Assembly: GCA_024743405.1 (NCBI GenBank)
Contig: JANSWP010000038.1
Coordinates: forward strand, 1 to 59,568
DNA from: Bacteroidota bacterium
Lineage (GTDB): Bacteria; Bacteroidota; Bacteroidia; Chitinophagales; Saprospiraceae
Direction: 5' to 3'
Length of the DNA stretch: 59,568 bases
Shown in pieces: positions 1 through 9,421 of the stretch. How positions within the stretch are numbered: position 1 is the first letter of the stretch; the number at the start of each line of letters is the position of its first letter. Below the pieces are notes generated by a model, which saw only the letters and a program-made list of their open reading frames with translations, had not been told where the DNA came from and did no database searches. The position numbers and the translations under genes are program-made.

Positions 1-162
1 AGTGCTTGGACAGAAATAACTCACACATATTATGACGGACTATTTTTTCACCATATTTCGTTAAAAATACTCGCCATATCTACGGATATACCTGTGCTTT
101 TTGCCTCGTCTGGCAAAAAAATAGTTTTCCTCAAATATGGAGCTTATTTATGTCCAAGCACT
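1..162. repeat. Long imperfect palindrome, core family A copy 1
   Basis: The ends are exact 12-base inverted repeats (AGTGCTTGGACA at 1-12, TGTCCAAGCACT at 151-162), and the complementarity continues inward with mismatches. In the middle (59-109) is the family A core in reverse orientation, about 43 of 51 bases identical to the copy at 33203-33251. The small central hairpin differs between the two copies by a paired change: CATACC/GGTAT in the other copy is CATATC/GATAT here, which keeps base pairing. No coding potential is seen. The rest of the leader to the first gene at 264 shows nothing recognisable. Confidence 0.7.
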
Positions 163-263
163 TACTTATTTTTTTGTTTCGGAAAGTTATGTAGCGAATA
201 CAACGTTTACTTTTACTAATTTTAAGCACTCGTTTTTATACTAAAACATCCTAATTCAGATAA

Positions 264-1460
264 ATGAAAAACCACACACTTAGCCGAGTTAACTCGATTG
301 ACATATTCCGGGCTTTAACCATGTTTTTGATGTTGTTTGTCAATGACTTTTGGACACTCACCAATGTGCCTCATTGGATGGAACACTCCAAAGCGGATGT
401 TGATTTCCTTGGCTTTTCGGATGTTATTTTTCCATTGTTTTTATTCATTGTTGGGATGGTGATTCCTTATGCCATTGATATTCGACGTCAGCGAGGACAA
501 TCTCAATTAGTCATCAGTCGACATATAATAGAGCGATCTTTCGCTTTGATTATCATGGGCATCTTTACGGTCAATTCTCCTTCTATTGATCCAGCCGCAA
601 CTGGACTGAGCAAAGCTTGGTTTGAAATCATAATGGTCATTGGATTTTTCTTAATCTGGAATAAATACAGAACGGATAGCGGTCGAAATACTATTAATAC
701 AATATTGAGAATTGCGGGGATTCTCTTATTGATCGGATTGGCGGTTCTTTTTCGAGCAAAAGGAGGAGATGGAACTGTACAATATCTTGCACCTCGTTGG
801 TGGGGTATTTTGGGGTTGATTGGTTGGAGTTATTTGACGGTAGCGCTTTATTATTTATTGGTGGGTAAAAGCTTCTTTTGGAATGTCATAGGCTGGTTAT
901 TTTTTACCTTTTTCAACCTAGCAGGACATGCAGGTTGGTTGACTTCCATTTTAGGTTTACCGTCGGGAGAAGTTTTTATTGGAAATGGAGCATTTCATTC
1001 CTTTGTTTTTGCTGGGGTTTTGGGAGGTTTATTACTTCAAAAGTTACAAACGGGAAATTGGAGGAAGATGATTGGTTATACTATCGTAATTGGGATTATG
1101 TTCCTATTAATAGGTATCGCTGCTAGAGAATTTTTTATTATCTCAAAAATACGTGCGACACCAACATGGATTTATTTATGTATAGGTATTGGTTTTATTT
1201 CTTTTGCCTTCATTTATTGGATAGTGGATATTCTGGGAAAAAGGCATTGGTTTAAGTCTATTGAGCCTGCGGGGCATAGTACGTTGACCTGTTATATCTT
1301 GCCCTATTGGTTTTATGGTTTTGTGACTATTTTAGGATTACAATTGCCTTCCATGCTGACCAACGGGGTTATTGGACTTGGTAAATCTTTGGTTTATTCC
1401 TTATTGATTATTGGAATTACAGTTTTGATCGGTAGAGTAGGGTTGCGATTGAAGCTGTGA
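264..1460 (+). CDS. DUF5009/HGSNAT-like multi-pass membrane acyltransferase-like protein
   Basis: 398-residue integral membrane protein with about ten hydrophobic segments. The N-terminus has the pattern of DUF5009 and heparan-alpha-glucosaminide acetyltransferase-like proteins: R-x-x-SIDIFRAL at the first helix, followed by FxDVIFPLFLFIVGM around residues 52-65. Related proteins are thought to move acyl groups onto sugars across the inner membrane; the substrate here cannot be inferred. Length and full set of helices suggest an intact gene. It is convergent with the phosphatase gene, 22 bases apart, with no strong terminator hairpin between them. It stands alone on this strand. Confidence 0.75.
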   Translation: MKNHTLSRVNSIDIFRALTMFLMLFVNDFWTLTNVPHWMEHSKADVDFLGFSDVIFPLFLFIVGMVIPYAIDIRRQRGQSQLVISRHIIERSFALIIMGIFTVNSPSIDPAATGLSKAWFEIIMVIGFFLIWNKYRTDSGRNTINTILRIAGILLLIGLAVLFRAKGGDGTVQYLAPRWWGILGLIGWSYLTVALYYLLVGKSFFWNVIGWLFFTFFNLAGHAGWLTSILGLPSGEVFIGNGAFHSFVFAGVLGGLLLQKLQTGNWRKMIGYTIVIGIMFLLIGIAAREFFIISKIRATPTWIYLCIGIGFISFAFIYWIVDILGKRHWFKSIEPAGHSTLTCYILPYWFYGFVTILGLQLPSMLTNGVIGLGKSLVYSLLIIGITVLIGRVGLRLKL

Positions 1461-1482
1461 TGATTCTATTTTCTCTTTTGGT

Positions 1483-2121
1483 TTATTCTCCATATTTTAG
1501 ATGAACCACCTCCGCTCTACCTTTTTCAAAAACCGAAACAACAAATAGATTATCGTATTCGGTTTCTGGAATTTGATTAAAGGAATTAGTTCCGGTCAAT
1601 ACATTCAACAACATGGGGATGGTGTTTGAATGTCCTACTACTAGAGCTGCTCCGCTATGATGATTTTGTAAAATCTCATCTGCCAGCGCATTTGAATTGA
1701 AGGCATTGTATAGTTCTAAAGAGAGTCCTTTTTCATCTGCAATTGGTTGAGCCGTTAGTTTTGTTCTGTTAAAATTGGTGGAGTAAACTCCATTTAAGTC
1801 CACATTTTCGAGCAACCGATTTAATTCTTCTACTCGCTCTTCACCCATACTTGAAAGGGTTGGATCATTACCGCTTCCAGTATCTTCAGCATGTCGAATT
1901 AAAATAAAAGTAGTCGCTGTATCTTGGACAAAAGTGGTCAAAGAAATGGTATCGGTTATTTGAATGACGAGGGTATCCGTATTTTGGGTAGTAATAAAGA
2001 CCGTATCCGTCTCAACAACGACCACTGTTTCCGTAATGATTTCTGGATCTTTTTGACAACTAGTAAAGGTTAGTAAGGCGCTTACAAACAGTAGTATTAT
2101 CGGAAGAATTAGGTTTTTCAT
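1483..2121 (-). CDS. Histidine phosphatase (SixA/phosphoglycerate mutase-like) lipoprotein
   Basis: 212 residues. The N-terminus MKNLILPIILLFVSALLTF followed by TSC is a lipoprotein signal with the lipidated Cys at about residue 22. A Thr/Val-rich stretch to about residue 68 looks like a linker. The catalytic domain starts with FILIRHAED, where RHA carries the phospho-accepting His. The second catalytic His is in VVGHSNT near residue 163. It is the short SixA-like form. Probably a periplasm-facing phosphomonoesterase anchored to a membrane; substrate unknown. The neighbours give no pathway clue. Confidence 0.8.
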   Translation of the reverse strand: MKNLILPIILLFVSALLTFTSCQKDPEIITETVVVVETDTVFITTQNTDTLVIQITDTISLTTFVQDTATTFILIRHAEDTGSGNDPTLSSMGEERVEELNRLLENVDLNGVYSTNFNRTKLTAQPIADEKGLSLELYNAFNSNALADEILQNHHSGAALVVGHSNTIPMLLNVLTGTNSFNQIPETEYDNLFVVSVFEKGRAEVVHLKYGE

Positions 2122-2199
2122 TTTTTTTGATTTGATGTAATGTTGGTCATGGAAGATTTGTTAATTGAAAATAATTTCAATGAAAAAGAATTAAATGAT

Positions 2200-3387
2200 T
2201 CATTGTAAAACCCCTTTTGTAATAAAAAAAGTTTTTTCCATGCGATCTCTATCAATGACTTTCACTTCTATGTCCTTTGGTTTTTTATCTAAAAAGTCAA
2301 TATAATCACAAAAATCGGCACCATTATAAAAATCTAAAGAATTAAGGTTTGTTACAACCATATTTGTCCGAAGCCCTTGTTGATAAGCCGAAGAGCCTTC
2401 AGTAACAGATTGGATATACAGATTTTCTTTTGAATAACCAATACGGAATCCAAATGTTGAATGGTCTTGCTTGGCACCCGGAATCTTTTGAAATACTAAG
2501 TTTTTATTTGTCCAATCTATTGTAACCCGATAATTCGAGAGTATTTCAGTACCTATTAATTTACTAAAGCCTGATTTTAATTCAATATCATTGAGTGTTA
2601 GTTGACCGGACTGAATATCATCTATTAAAGTGATTTCCTGGGTGAATTCAACAGGGTTTCCAATAATCCCACCTTGCCGAAAACCTTTGTTGATATTTGT
2701 TTTTTCGATAAGACCTTGCTTTTTTAAATCGTTGAAAATAGCTGATGGTAATTGCAAAGAACCATTAGAACCAAAATCAATTTTTACATTTTTTATTACA
2801 GTGTTTCCTTTCTTAATATCAATCAAAAGATCGTATTGCATATCCTTTTTAAATGGAACGTGAATGGATTCTTTGGTTAAATCACTAGTAGGGTAATTTC
2901 CGAAGGTGAGTTCTTGATTTTGAAAATCAATTGTCCAATTGCAATGACGCATTAGATTGGAACCAATTATTCCGTCAATATTTAGGCATTTTATTACAGG
3001 ATTTGATTGGAAATCGCCTACAAAAGCGGTTTGATTGATAAAAGGAATATTTCCTAAAAAAAGGCTATCGACTTGTACATAATTTACCTTTTTTCTGTTT
3101 TTATCCGAATCGACAATATGACCAGAAGTGATTTTTTTATAGCTTATCATAGTTTGAAGTTCTTTCGAAATACTTAATGGTGCGCCGGTATCAAACAAAA
3201 AATTATAAGTCTTTCCTTTCAACTTTACAGGAAGAATAATCAACCCAATTTTGTTCTCAAAATGGATAATTTCTCGAAATTCATTACTTTGAAGCGATCC
3301 TTGCTGAAAGGCATTGCTCAATTGCATTGTACATCCAAGTTGAAATAGGACGATAAGGGGTAACAACCAGCTATTTACTTTTTTCAT
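2200..3387 (-). CDS. Aspartyl protease-like (retropepsin-type) lipoprotein with PDZ domain
   Basis: I start this at the ATG at 3387, because it begins MKKVNSWLLPLIVLFQLGC, a lipoprotein signal; an in-frame ATG 60 bases upstream would add a peptide that spoils it. The mature part has two aspartyl-protease-like halves: FLFDTGAP near residue 64, and a second motif IDFGSNGSLQLP near residue 203, where the usual DTG/DSG is DFG. A PDZ-like region (SVTEGSSAYQQGLRTNMVV) occupies the C-terminus. Proteins of this aspartyl protease-PDZ type are common in Bacteroidota and mostly uncharacterised. The changed second motif leaves catalysis open. Confidence 0.75.
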   Translation of the reverse strand: MKKVNSWLLPLIVLFQLGCTMQLSNAFQQGSLQSNEFREIIHFENKIGLIILPVKLKGKTYNFLFDTGAPLSISKELQTMISYKKITSGHIVDSDKNRKKVNYVQVDSLFLGNIPFINQTAFVGDFQSNPVIKCLNIDGIIGSNLMRHCNWTIDFQNQELTFGNYPTSDLTKESIHVPFKKDMQYDLLIDIKKGNTVIKNVKIDFGSNGSLQLPSAIFNDLKKQGLIEKTNINKGFRQGGIIGNPVEFTQEITLIDDIQSGQLTLNDIELKSGFSKLIGTEILSNYRVTIDWTNKNLVFQKIPGAKQDHSTFGFRIGYSKENLYIQSVTEGSSAYQQGLRTNMVVTNLNSLDFYNGADFCDYIDFLDKKPKDIEVKVIDRDRMEKTFFITKGVLQ

Positions 3388-3447
3388 TATCGATTTTTTG
3401 TGTTCAATCCTGATCAAGTTTATAAAAAACTTTAGGAAAGCCAGCAA

Positions 3448-4017
3448 AGATAAGGACTACAATTACATAGGCGCATAGGGAAGAATAAAAGTAGTAAGTA
3501 TGCGAGCAATATTAAGTTTAGAATAAATTTTTGAATTATTTTTTCTCTCACAAGGCAAAAAACGCAGACATACCCAAAGGTATGGCGGGTATTTTTAACG
3601 AAAAATGAAGGAAAAATAGCAAGTGAAATGGGTAGGTTATTTATTTACTATTCCCTTAAATAAAAAAGGTGTAGAATATTTTCTTTGGGATGATTTTTAT
3701 GAGCTTTCAAAAATTTAAATTTTCATTCCTAATCTGGTGCAGTCAGCCCCATAACTTAAAATTAATTTTCTTCATTTTTCCATGATGAAAAACGAAGCAA
3801 AAAAATCTAGGCTGTGGATATTTTGGCTAAAATTCAATGCCTTCCCTCAAACGACCCAAATGCTCGCAATGCTCAAGTGGGTAGTTTTTTCGCAAACGCT
3901 AAATTGAATTCCATAACACCAAAATCTCCAATGCCACTGCAAAACCACAAATATCTCTTTTCAAAGCGGCTGCTTAATTTATCGATAACATAATGGTTTT
4001 GAGTTTTGCCAAAGAGC
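3448..4017. other. 570-base gene-free interval containing repeat copies
   Basis: No convincing gene is found. It contains the family A copy at 3496-3656. The remainder to 4017 is AT-rich. A short reverse-strand reading frame that overlaps the end of the GTPase gene (3873-4079) has no recognisable features, and I treat it as a shadow. Confidence 0.6.
3496..3656 (+). repeat. Dispersed intergenic repeat, core family A copy 2
   Basis: Positions 3496-3565 match the reverse complement of about 32622-32691 almost base for base (arm TAAGTATGCGAGCAATATTA and what follows). The core at 3552-3600 differs from the one at 33203-33251 at about two of 49 positions and holds the hairpin CATACC-CAAA-GGTATG. 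The right part (3614-3655) shares some 30 identical bases with 8603-8645. The two arms here look as if they come from two different versions of the element, so this copy may be a mosaic. Confidence 0.75.
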
Positions 4018-6006
4018 CTACCGCTGTCGATCTTCTGCCTTAAAGGCTCCTCGGTTATGTAAAATCCATTGTGCCTCATCTAAGGGAGAAACTCCTTTGT
4101 AGGGGCGAATTTTTTCATCAGTTGTCAACGTCTTTTCATAACCATCCAAGGTTAACTTAAGGCGACCTTTACCAGAGGTAGTCGCACTAAATTTAATGCC
4201 ATAATCCATCGCTTTTTCTACAGGTACTCTGCCTGTTAGTGTAAAAAAATCACCATCGAAAGTGGGCGGGTTTATTTGGGCATTCATTTGGTTTAGATCA
4301 CTGGCGATAGCTCCTAAAAGTTCTTGATTGGCTTTAATTTGAAAGGCATACATAGGTTCTAATAAGTCTGTATCTGCCAACTCTAAACCACGTAAAATAC
4401 CCATCGGTGTTGCTAGTAAAAAATCTCCGGGATTGGAGTGCACCGTATGTTCCTCCCCTTCGATTAAGGTAATGTTGATATCGGTTACTTCCCAACCTTT
4501 TATACCTTGTCTTAATGACCATGGCACCGCCCGTTTGACTTCGTTTTGGTACTTCATGCTTACATCGCTTGTTCGGACTTTAGAAGTGAAATTTACGCCG
4601 CTTCCAAGAGGTGCAGGTTCTATCAAAAAAGTCATAATAGCCCAACAGGGTTTTGGCATCCAATACCGTACGTAACCTTCAGTAGATTGCTTTGGTGTTT
4701 CTTTGTAAATGACTTTTGGCGGCAAGAAGTTTGCGCTAATCCCAAAACGATTCGCAAGGCTATCTTTTAGCACTTCGGTTTGGATAGGTCCTAGTATTTT
4801 TAGTTGAAATTCCTTTTCTGCTTTATACCACTGAAACTCCAATTGTGGATCTTCTATATTCAATATTTCTATGGCTTCACCTAGTTTTTGGTAGTCTTTT
4901 TCTGATTCTGCTACGGCTTGAACACTCAATACTGATTGACTGATGGTATTAAAACCCTCATCAAATGTGGAGGTGCCTAACACATCACCTGCTAAGACTA
5001 AATCGGAAAAAGTCATCATCCCTATTTGGCCAGCCGCTAGTTGTCTGATTGGTTCCAATTTGCCTAATTTTCGCTGAAATATTTGGTTGATTTTAATTGT
5101 TTTTTCTAAACGTTGTGACCATATCGTATCCTTATTTTTCAGAGATCCACTATATAATCTCACATAAGCCAAACGACCTGCTTTATTATCATATTCCATC
5201 CTGAAAACTTTCGCTGAAGGTGTATCTTGGGGGATACTTTTTGGTATAAATAAGGTGGTGATTTGATCCAATAATGCTTGAATGCCTAAGTTAATTTTAG
5301 CACTGCCAAACAACAAACCAATCAGCTGCTGAGCCTGAATTTGTAGTTTGGCTTTTTCAAAAATCTCTAATAAATCATGAGTGTTCCCCTCCAAATAATC
5401 TTCTAGAAATGCCTCATCTAATTCTGCTAGATTTTCTAATGATTTGTCAATAATAGGCGTAGAAGGATAAGGGTGCATATTACCAAAATCGACTACTTTT
5501 GGAGCGTCAGGCTGACTATTGTCCCCATAATTTAACGCGAATAATTGAGCACCTAAATCTTTCTCAAAATCAATAAAAACCTGCTCCAAATCCGCACCTA
5601 TACGATCTATTTTATTCATGAAAACCAATACGGGTAATTGTCGTTCTCGGATACTTTCCCACAAATTTAGCGTATGCGCTTGCACCCCTTCCACTGCCGA
5701 TACGACCAAAATGACCAAGTCCAAAACAGATAAAGCTCTATCAACTTCAGCCGAAAAATCAATATGCCCCGGTGTGTCAACAATATTTATATGCGTATCC
5801 TGCCAAACAAAATCAACGGTTGCTGTTTTGATGGAAATGCCTCTACTTTTTTCCAAAGCCAAACCATCCGTTATCGCTGAACCTTTGTCTACACTCCCAC
5901 GGTTCTTAGTTGCTCCCGAGGTGAAAAGCAAGCACTCTGTCAAGGACGTTTTTCCCGCATCGACATGAGCTAAAATCCCTATGGTTAGTTTTTTTTCAGG
6001 ATACAT
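4018..6006 (-). CDS. TetM/TetO-type ribosomal protection GTPase (EF-G-like)
   Basis: 662 residues, close to the usual 640 of ribosomal protection proteins. The GTPase domain is complete: AHVDAGKT at 13-20 (G1), RGISI with a following Thr near 55-61 (G2), DTPGH at 77-81 (G3), NKID at 131-134 (G4). EF-G-like domains II to V follow, ending in a region containing GRVPVEKAMDYG and TSGKGRLKLT, as in TetM/TetO/TetW relatives. Family members bind the ribosome and release tetracycline. Chromosomal Bacteroidota homologues are often called only translation-factor GTPases, so resistance is not established. No leader peptide or mobile element was recognised next to it. The SulP gene lies 24 bases upstream on the same strand. 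Confidence 0.85.
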   Translation of the reverse strand: MYPEKKLTIGILAHVDAGKTSLTECLLFTSGATKNRGSVDKGSAITDGLALEKSRGISIKTATVDFVWQDTHINIVDTPGHIDFSAEVDRALSVLDLVILVVSAVEGVQAHTLNLWESIRERQLPVLVFMNKIDRIGADLEQVFIDFEKDLGAQLFALNYGDNSQPDAPKVVDFGNMHPYPSTPIIDKSLENLAELDEAFLEDYLEGNTHDLLEIFEKAKLQIQAQQLIGLLFGSAKINLGIQALLDQITTLFIPKSIPQDTPSAKVFRMEYDNKAGRLAYVRLYSGSLKNKDTIWSQRLEKTIKINQIFQRKLGKLEPIRQLAAGQIGMMTFSDLVLAGDVLGTSTFDEGFNTISQSVLSVQAVAESEKDYQKLGEAIEILNIEDPQLEFQWYKAEKEFQLKILGPIQTEVLKDSLANRFGISANFLPPKVIYKETPKQSTEGYVRYWMPKPCWAIMTFLIEPAPLGSGVNFTSKVRTSDVSMKYQNEVKRAVPWSLRQGIKGWEVTDINITLIEGEEHTVHSNPGDFLLATPMGILRGLELADTDLLEPMYAFQIKANQELLGAIASDLNQMNAQINPPTFDGDFFTLTGRVPVEKAMDYGIKFSATTSGKGRLKLTLDGYEKTLTTDEKIRPYKGVSPLDEAQWILHNRGAFKAEDRQR

Positions 6007-6029
6007 AGCAGGATATTCTTTAAACCTTC

Positions 6030-8273
6030 CTAAGTATTTTGTGTCTTTTCAAATAAGAGCTTGGCAAGTTGCTCACCATAATCTATAAAGGCAATAGTTT
6101 CATCCGTTCTTGCTAATTTGATCTTGTCAAAAATTACTAAAGCTTCTCCATTACTTTCTAAATGATAGATTTGATGATTTTCGAAAAAACGAATGATATT
6201 CTTTGTGAAAAAGGATCGGATTTTCTGTTCATTATTCCCCATGAGTAGGAATTTTTTAGAAAAATCCGAATACATTTCAAAGTCGATATCTTTATATCCC
6301 GAAAAGGCCATTACACGGTCAAATATTTTATCAAATACCCCTTCTTTTTCTAGAGAAAATATAGGGATCTCCTTATTTAATTTTAAAACCATTACAGTTG
6401 TATTAAAAACTTCAGCAGTAAAGGCAGCCCCTTCGCTGAAGGTTACATCTGCAATTTCCCAAGCTATGTTTAGGTATTTAAAGGTTCCTTTAATACAATT
6501 GGATTTACGTTCAATAGGTCTTATTTCAAAAAAATGAAAATTTCTTAAATAAGAGGTATTCCAATCAACTCGACTTGCAAACTGGTAATCTTTCTCATTT
6601 GCTAAATTTTGTAGCCTGATTTGTCTAGGTGATAATTTTGTGGTAAAACTGTTAAAGGAAATTTTCAAAGCCCGATTATGGGTAGAGGACGAAACGTGTG
6701 CATCCAAGCCTTCTATTTTTGCATGACCATCGGTATCTTGTTGCATCTTTAAGAAATCCACGAGGTATTCCATAAAAGTTGTACCGACTAATCTGGTTTT
6801 AGAAAGGTCTATATTAACATTAGCCCCCGCAGGTATATTTTTTGTTAATTGGCTGATGCGTGGAATCGTCAAGAAATTGGCGATACCTTCTACTTGTAAA
6901 TTATAGTTGCCTTCTTTCGTAATAAATACATTGGTGTTATTCGAAAAAGACTGCTTAAAAAACTCTCCAATAGGGACTCTCGATAATAAAATATGTACTA
7001 ACAATGTAAATAAACTCCCTCCCAGAATACCCCATAACAAATCTGAGTATAGTGTAATCCCAATAGTCACTATCATGAAAATAAGTTGCTCAATTCCCAT
7101 CTGATATATTTTTTTGAAAACAGCAGGGGAGGCTAGTCGAAATCCAATATATACTAAAATGGAAGCTAAGGCAGCAAGAGGAATTTTTTGTATGATTGGA
7201 GCAAGAATAAAAAGGAAAATAATGATTAGAATGCCATGATAAAAATTGGACCATTTAGTCATGGCATTGTTATTTACATTAACTGTACTCCGAACAATCA
7301 CTGTAATAATTGGTAGCCCACCTATCGCTCCTGAAACAGCAGTAGCCAACCCTATTCCGATTAGATCTTTATTCAAGTTTGACTTTCGCTTATAGGGGTC
7401 TAATTTATCGACAGCTTTTGCCATTGCTAAAGTCTGTATGGATGCTATTAATGTGATGGATAAGACCGCTAACCAAAATTTGTAATCACCGATTCTACTA
7501 AAATCTGGATACATTATGGCATCCCCTAAATCGTCAGGAATCTGTATCAATTGTTGAGGTCCAATGTCATAGCTCCTGCCTGCAATATCAATGGTATGAG
7601 GTTCAAAGAAATTAAACAAATAGGCCGCAATTATGGATATAACCAAGACCCAAAGAGAAGCTGGAAAATAGTGTAAAAGTCTTGATTGTATTTTTGGAAT
7701 AACAACTAAAAAAATAATTCCTATTAGAGAAATACCCAATATTACGGGATGAACATTTGGAATTTGGGTAAATATCTCTTTCAATAATTCTAAAGTATTT
7801 TTTCCAAGAGGATGAGTACCCATTGCTACATGTACTTGTGTAGAGAATATAATAATACCAATGGCTACCATTATTCCTTGGATCACTGATGACGGTATTA
7901 TCTCAGCTATCCGACCAAGTTTTAATATGCCGAGAAGGACTTGAATAATTCCCGAGATACATACCGCTGCCAATACATAATTGAGCGTTTGACCTGAACC
8001 ATCATTGAGTGAGTAGGTCGCTGAAAGAATTACAGCAATGAGACCTGCAGCTGGACCATTGATAGCAAGATGACTTCCTCTAAATGGAGTGGCAACGATA
8101 CCACCAATAATTGCTGAGATCAAGCCAGCAATAGGTGGAGCTCCTGATGCTGCTGCTACACCTAATCCAAGAGGTAGGGCCACTAAAGAAACACTTATCG
8201 CTGCTAAAAAATCCGATCGCCAATGTGAGGTTATTCCCTTCCATCCCTTCTTAGGTAATTCGTGTAAATTCAT
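6030..8273 (-). CDS. SulP-family anion transporter with STAS-like and extra C-terminal domains
   Basis: 747 residues. Residues 1 to about 430 form the SulP membrane domain with more than ten hydrophobic helices; typical motifs are VALPLGLGVAAASGAPP near residue 32 and FRGSHLAINGPAAGL near 65. A STAS-like segment (NLQVEGIANFLTIP to the NIDLSKTRLVG strand and the loop after it) covers about 450-540. About 200 further residues follow that I cannot assign; typical bacterial SulP proteins of 500-570 residues lack them. Substrates of the family include sulfate and bicarbonate; none can be chosen here. It may be co-transcribed with the downstream GTPase gene, with a 23-base gap. Confidence 0.85.
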   Translation of the reverse strand: MNLHELPKKGWKGITSHWRSDFLAAISVSLVALPLGLGVAAASGAPPIAGLISAIIGGIVATPFRGSHLAINGPAAGLIAVILSATYSLNDGSGQTLNYVLAAVCISGIIQVLLGILKLGRIAEIIPSSVIQGIMVAIGIIIFSTQVHVAMGTHPLGKNTLELLKEIFTQIPNVHPVILGISLIGIIFLVVIPKIQSRLLHYFPASLWVLVISIIAAYLFNFFEPHTIDIAGRSYDIGPQQLIQIPDDLGDAIMYPDFSRIGDYKFWLAVLSITLIASIQTLAMAKAVDKLDPYKRKSNLNKDLIGIGLATAVSGAIGGLPIITVIVRSTVNVNNNAMTKWSNFYHGILIIIFLFILAPIIQKIPLAALASILVYIGFRLASPAVFKKIYQMGIEQLIFMIVTIGITLYSDLLWGILGGSLFTLLVHILLSRVPIGEFFKQSFSNNTNVFITKEGNYNLQVEGIANFLTIPRISQLTKNIPAGANVNIDLSKTRLVGTTFMEYLVDFLKMQQDTDGHAKIEGLDAHVSSSTHNRALKISFNSFTTKLSPRQIRLQNLANEKDYQFASRVDWNTSYLRNFHFFEIRPIERKSNCIKGTFKYLNIAWEIADVTFSEGAAFTAEVFNTTVMVLKLNKEIPIFSLEKEGVFDKIFDRVMAFSGYKDIDFEMYSDFSKKFLLMGNNEQKIRSFFTKNIIRFFENHQIYHLESNGEALVIFDKIKLARTDETIAFIDYGEQLAKLLFEKTQNT

Positions 8274-8833
8274 ATAGGGTAAAGGTATTTAAATCAAATT
8301 TCAATAAATGACAATCAGTCGTAAAAAGCTAAAAATATTAAAAAGTTAGTGATTGTTAACTCTTTAAACAACGTTCAATATACTTTATCTTTCTGCTGCA
8401 TTTTGGATGTTTTTGAATACTTTTATCTATTCGAAAGAGTCCTTGGTATTAGGTGACTCCGAACAAGTCTTGTAAACTAAATATTTTACTCTTTTGAAGG
8501 CTTCTTTTTTGAGATTACATCGTTGAAAAAATTACCTTACTCAAAAAAAGCAATCTACTTAATTTATAGTGTAGGAAGATCTTTTGATCTAAATTAGAAT
8601 GCCAAATAGCAAGTGAAATGGGTAGGTTATTTATTGCCTACTCCCTAACCTGGCAAAGCCAGTATCATAGGGGGCAGGAGCCAGGCGGCAGGTATGAGGA
8701 TTTTTCTGACACCTGAGCGAAAATTTTAATTTTTGACCTGATATCTGACACCTGATTCTGAAAGGTTTTAAAGGTTTTTTTTGCCACAATAACGCAAGAA
8801 ACAACTTGAAAGAAACTAAAACTTAAAAATAAT
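8274..8833. other. 560-base divergent intergenic region with repeat fragments
   Basis: This lies between divergent genes and must hold both promoters; I could not pinpoint them. It contains a half copy of repeat family A (8603-8645) without the core. It also has a 12-base direct repeat TCTGACACCTGA at 8705-8716 and 8744-8755. No gene is supported. Confidence 0.5.
8603..8645. repeat. Partial family A repeat (arm only)
   Basis: About 30 consecutive bases are identical to 3614-3645, the stretch running from the end of the family A core into the GGGTAGG arm. The segment ends CCTACTCCC, which is partly complementary to the GGGTAGG at its start. The core itself is missing. Confidence 0.6.
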
Positions 8834-9391
8834 ATGAATTCGAAAAAAGAAAAATATGTAGCTTTTCTAAGAGGCATCAATGTAGGTGGACATCACAAGG
8901 TTCCGATGGCTGAACTTCGGAAAGAATTGGAAAAAATGAATTTTGAGAATGTGATCACTCTTTTAAATTCAGGAAATATCCTATTTGATGGAAATGCAGA
9001 TGATTTAGAGCACATTGAAAAAAAAATGGCAGCGCATTTGGAAAGAGCATTTGGGTTTCCTATACCAACGATCATAAGGAAAGCTGAAATGATAAACAGG
9101 TGGTTAGAAGATGATCCATTTAAAGAGGTAATTCTTACAAAAGATATTCGATTGTATGTTACATTTTTGAAGGAAGATAAGGAATTTGATTTCCAATTAC
9201 CTTGGACTAGTGAGGATCAGTCTTATAAAATTATCAGTAAGCAAGAAAAAAACATTTTAAGCATTTTAGATCTTACCATCTCCAAAACTCCAAAAGCAAT
9301 GCTAATTTTGGAAAAAAGTGTTGGGAAGGATATCACTACTCGAAATTGGAACACCATTATTCGGCTTGGAAAGAAGCTCGCCGATAAATAA
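8834..9391 (+). CDS. DUF1697 domain protein
   Basis: 185 residues, full length for DUF1697. The family signature is clear at the start: KYVAFLRGINVGGHHKVPM, then LRKELEKMNFENVITLLNSGNI. It ends with the usual TTRNWNTI segment. This is a soluble cytoplasmic protein family of unknown function. It is followed after 30 bases by the hydrolase gene, so the two may be co-transcribed, though no functional link is apparent. Confidence 0.9.
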   Translation: MNSKKEKYVAFLRGINVGGHHKVPMAELRKELEKMNFENVITLLNSGNILFDGNADDLEHIEKKMAAHLERAFGFPIPTIIRKAEMINRWLEDDPFKEVILTKDIRLYVTFLKEDKEFDFQLPWTSEDQSYKIISKQEKNILSILDLTISKTPKAMLILEKSVGKDITTRNWNTIIRLGKKLADK

Positions 9392-9421
9392 TTAACAGGC
9401 TTGCAGAAAAATATTAAAAAA

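Noticed and set aside
3873-4079. Reverse-strand 68-codon frame overlapping the end of the TetM-like gene
   Set aside because: It overlaps the conserved C-terminus of the GTPase in another frame, has no recognisable features and no leader.
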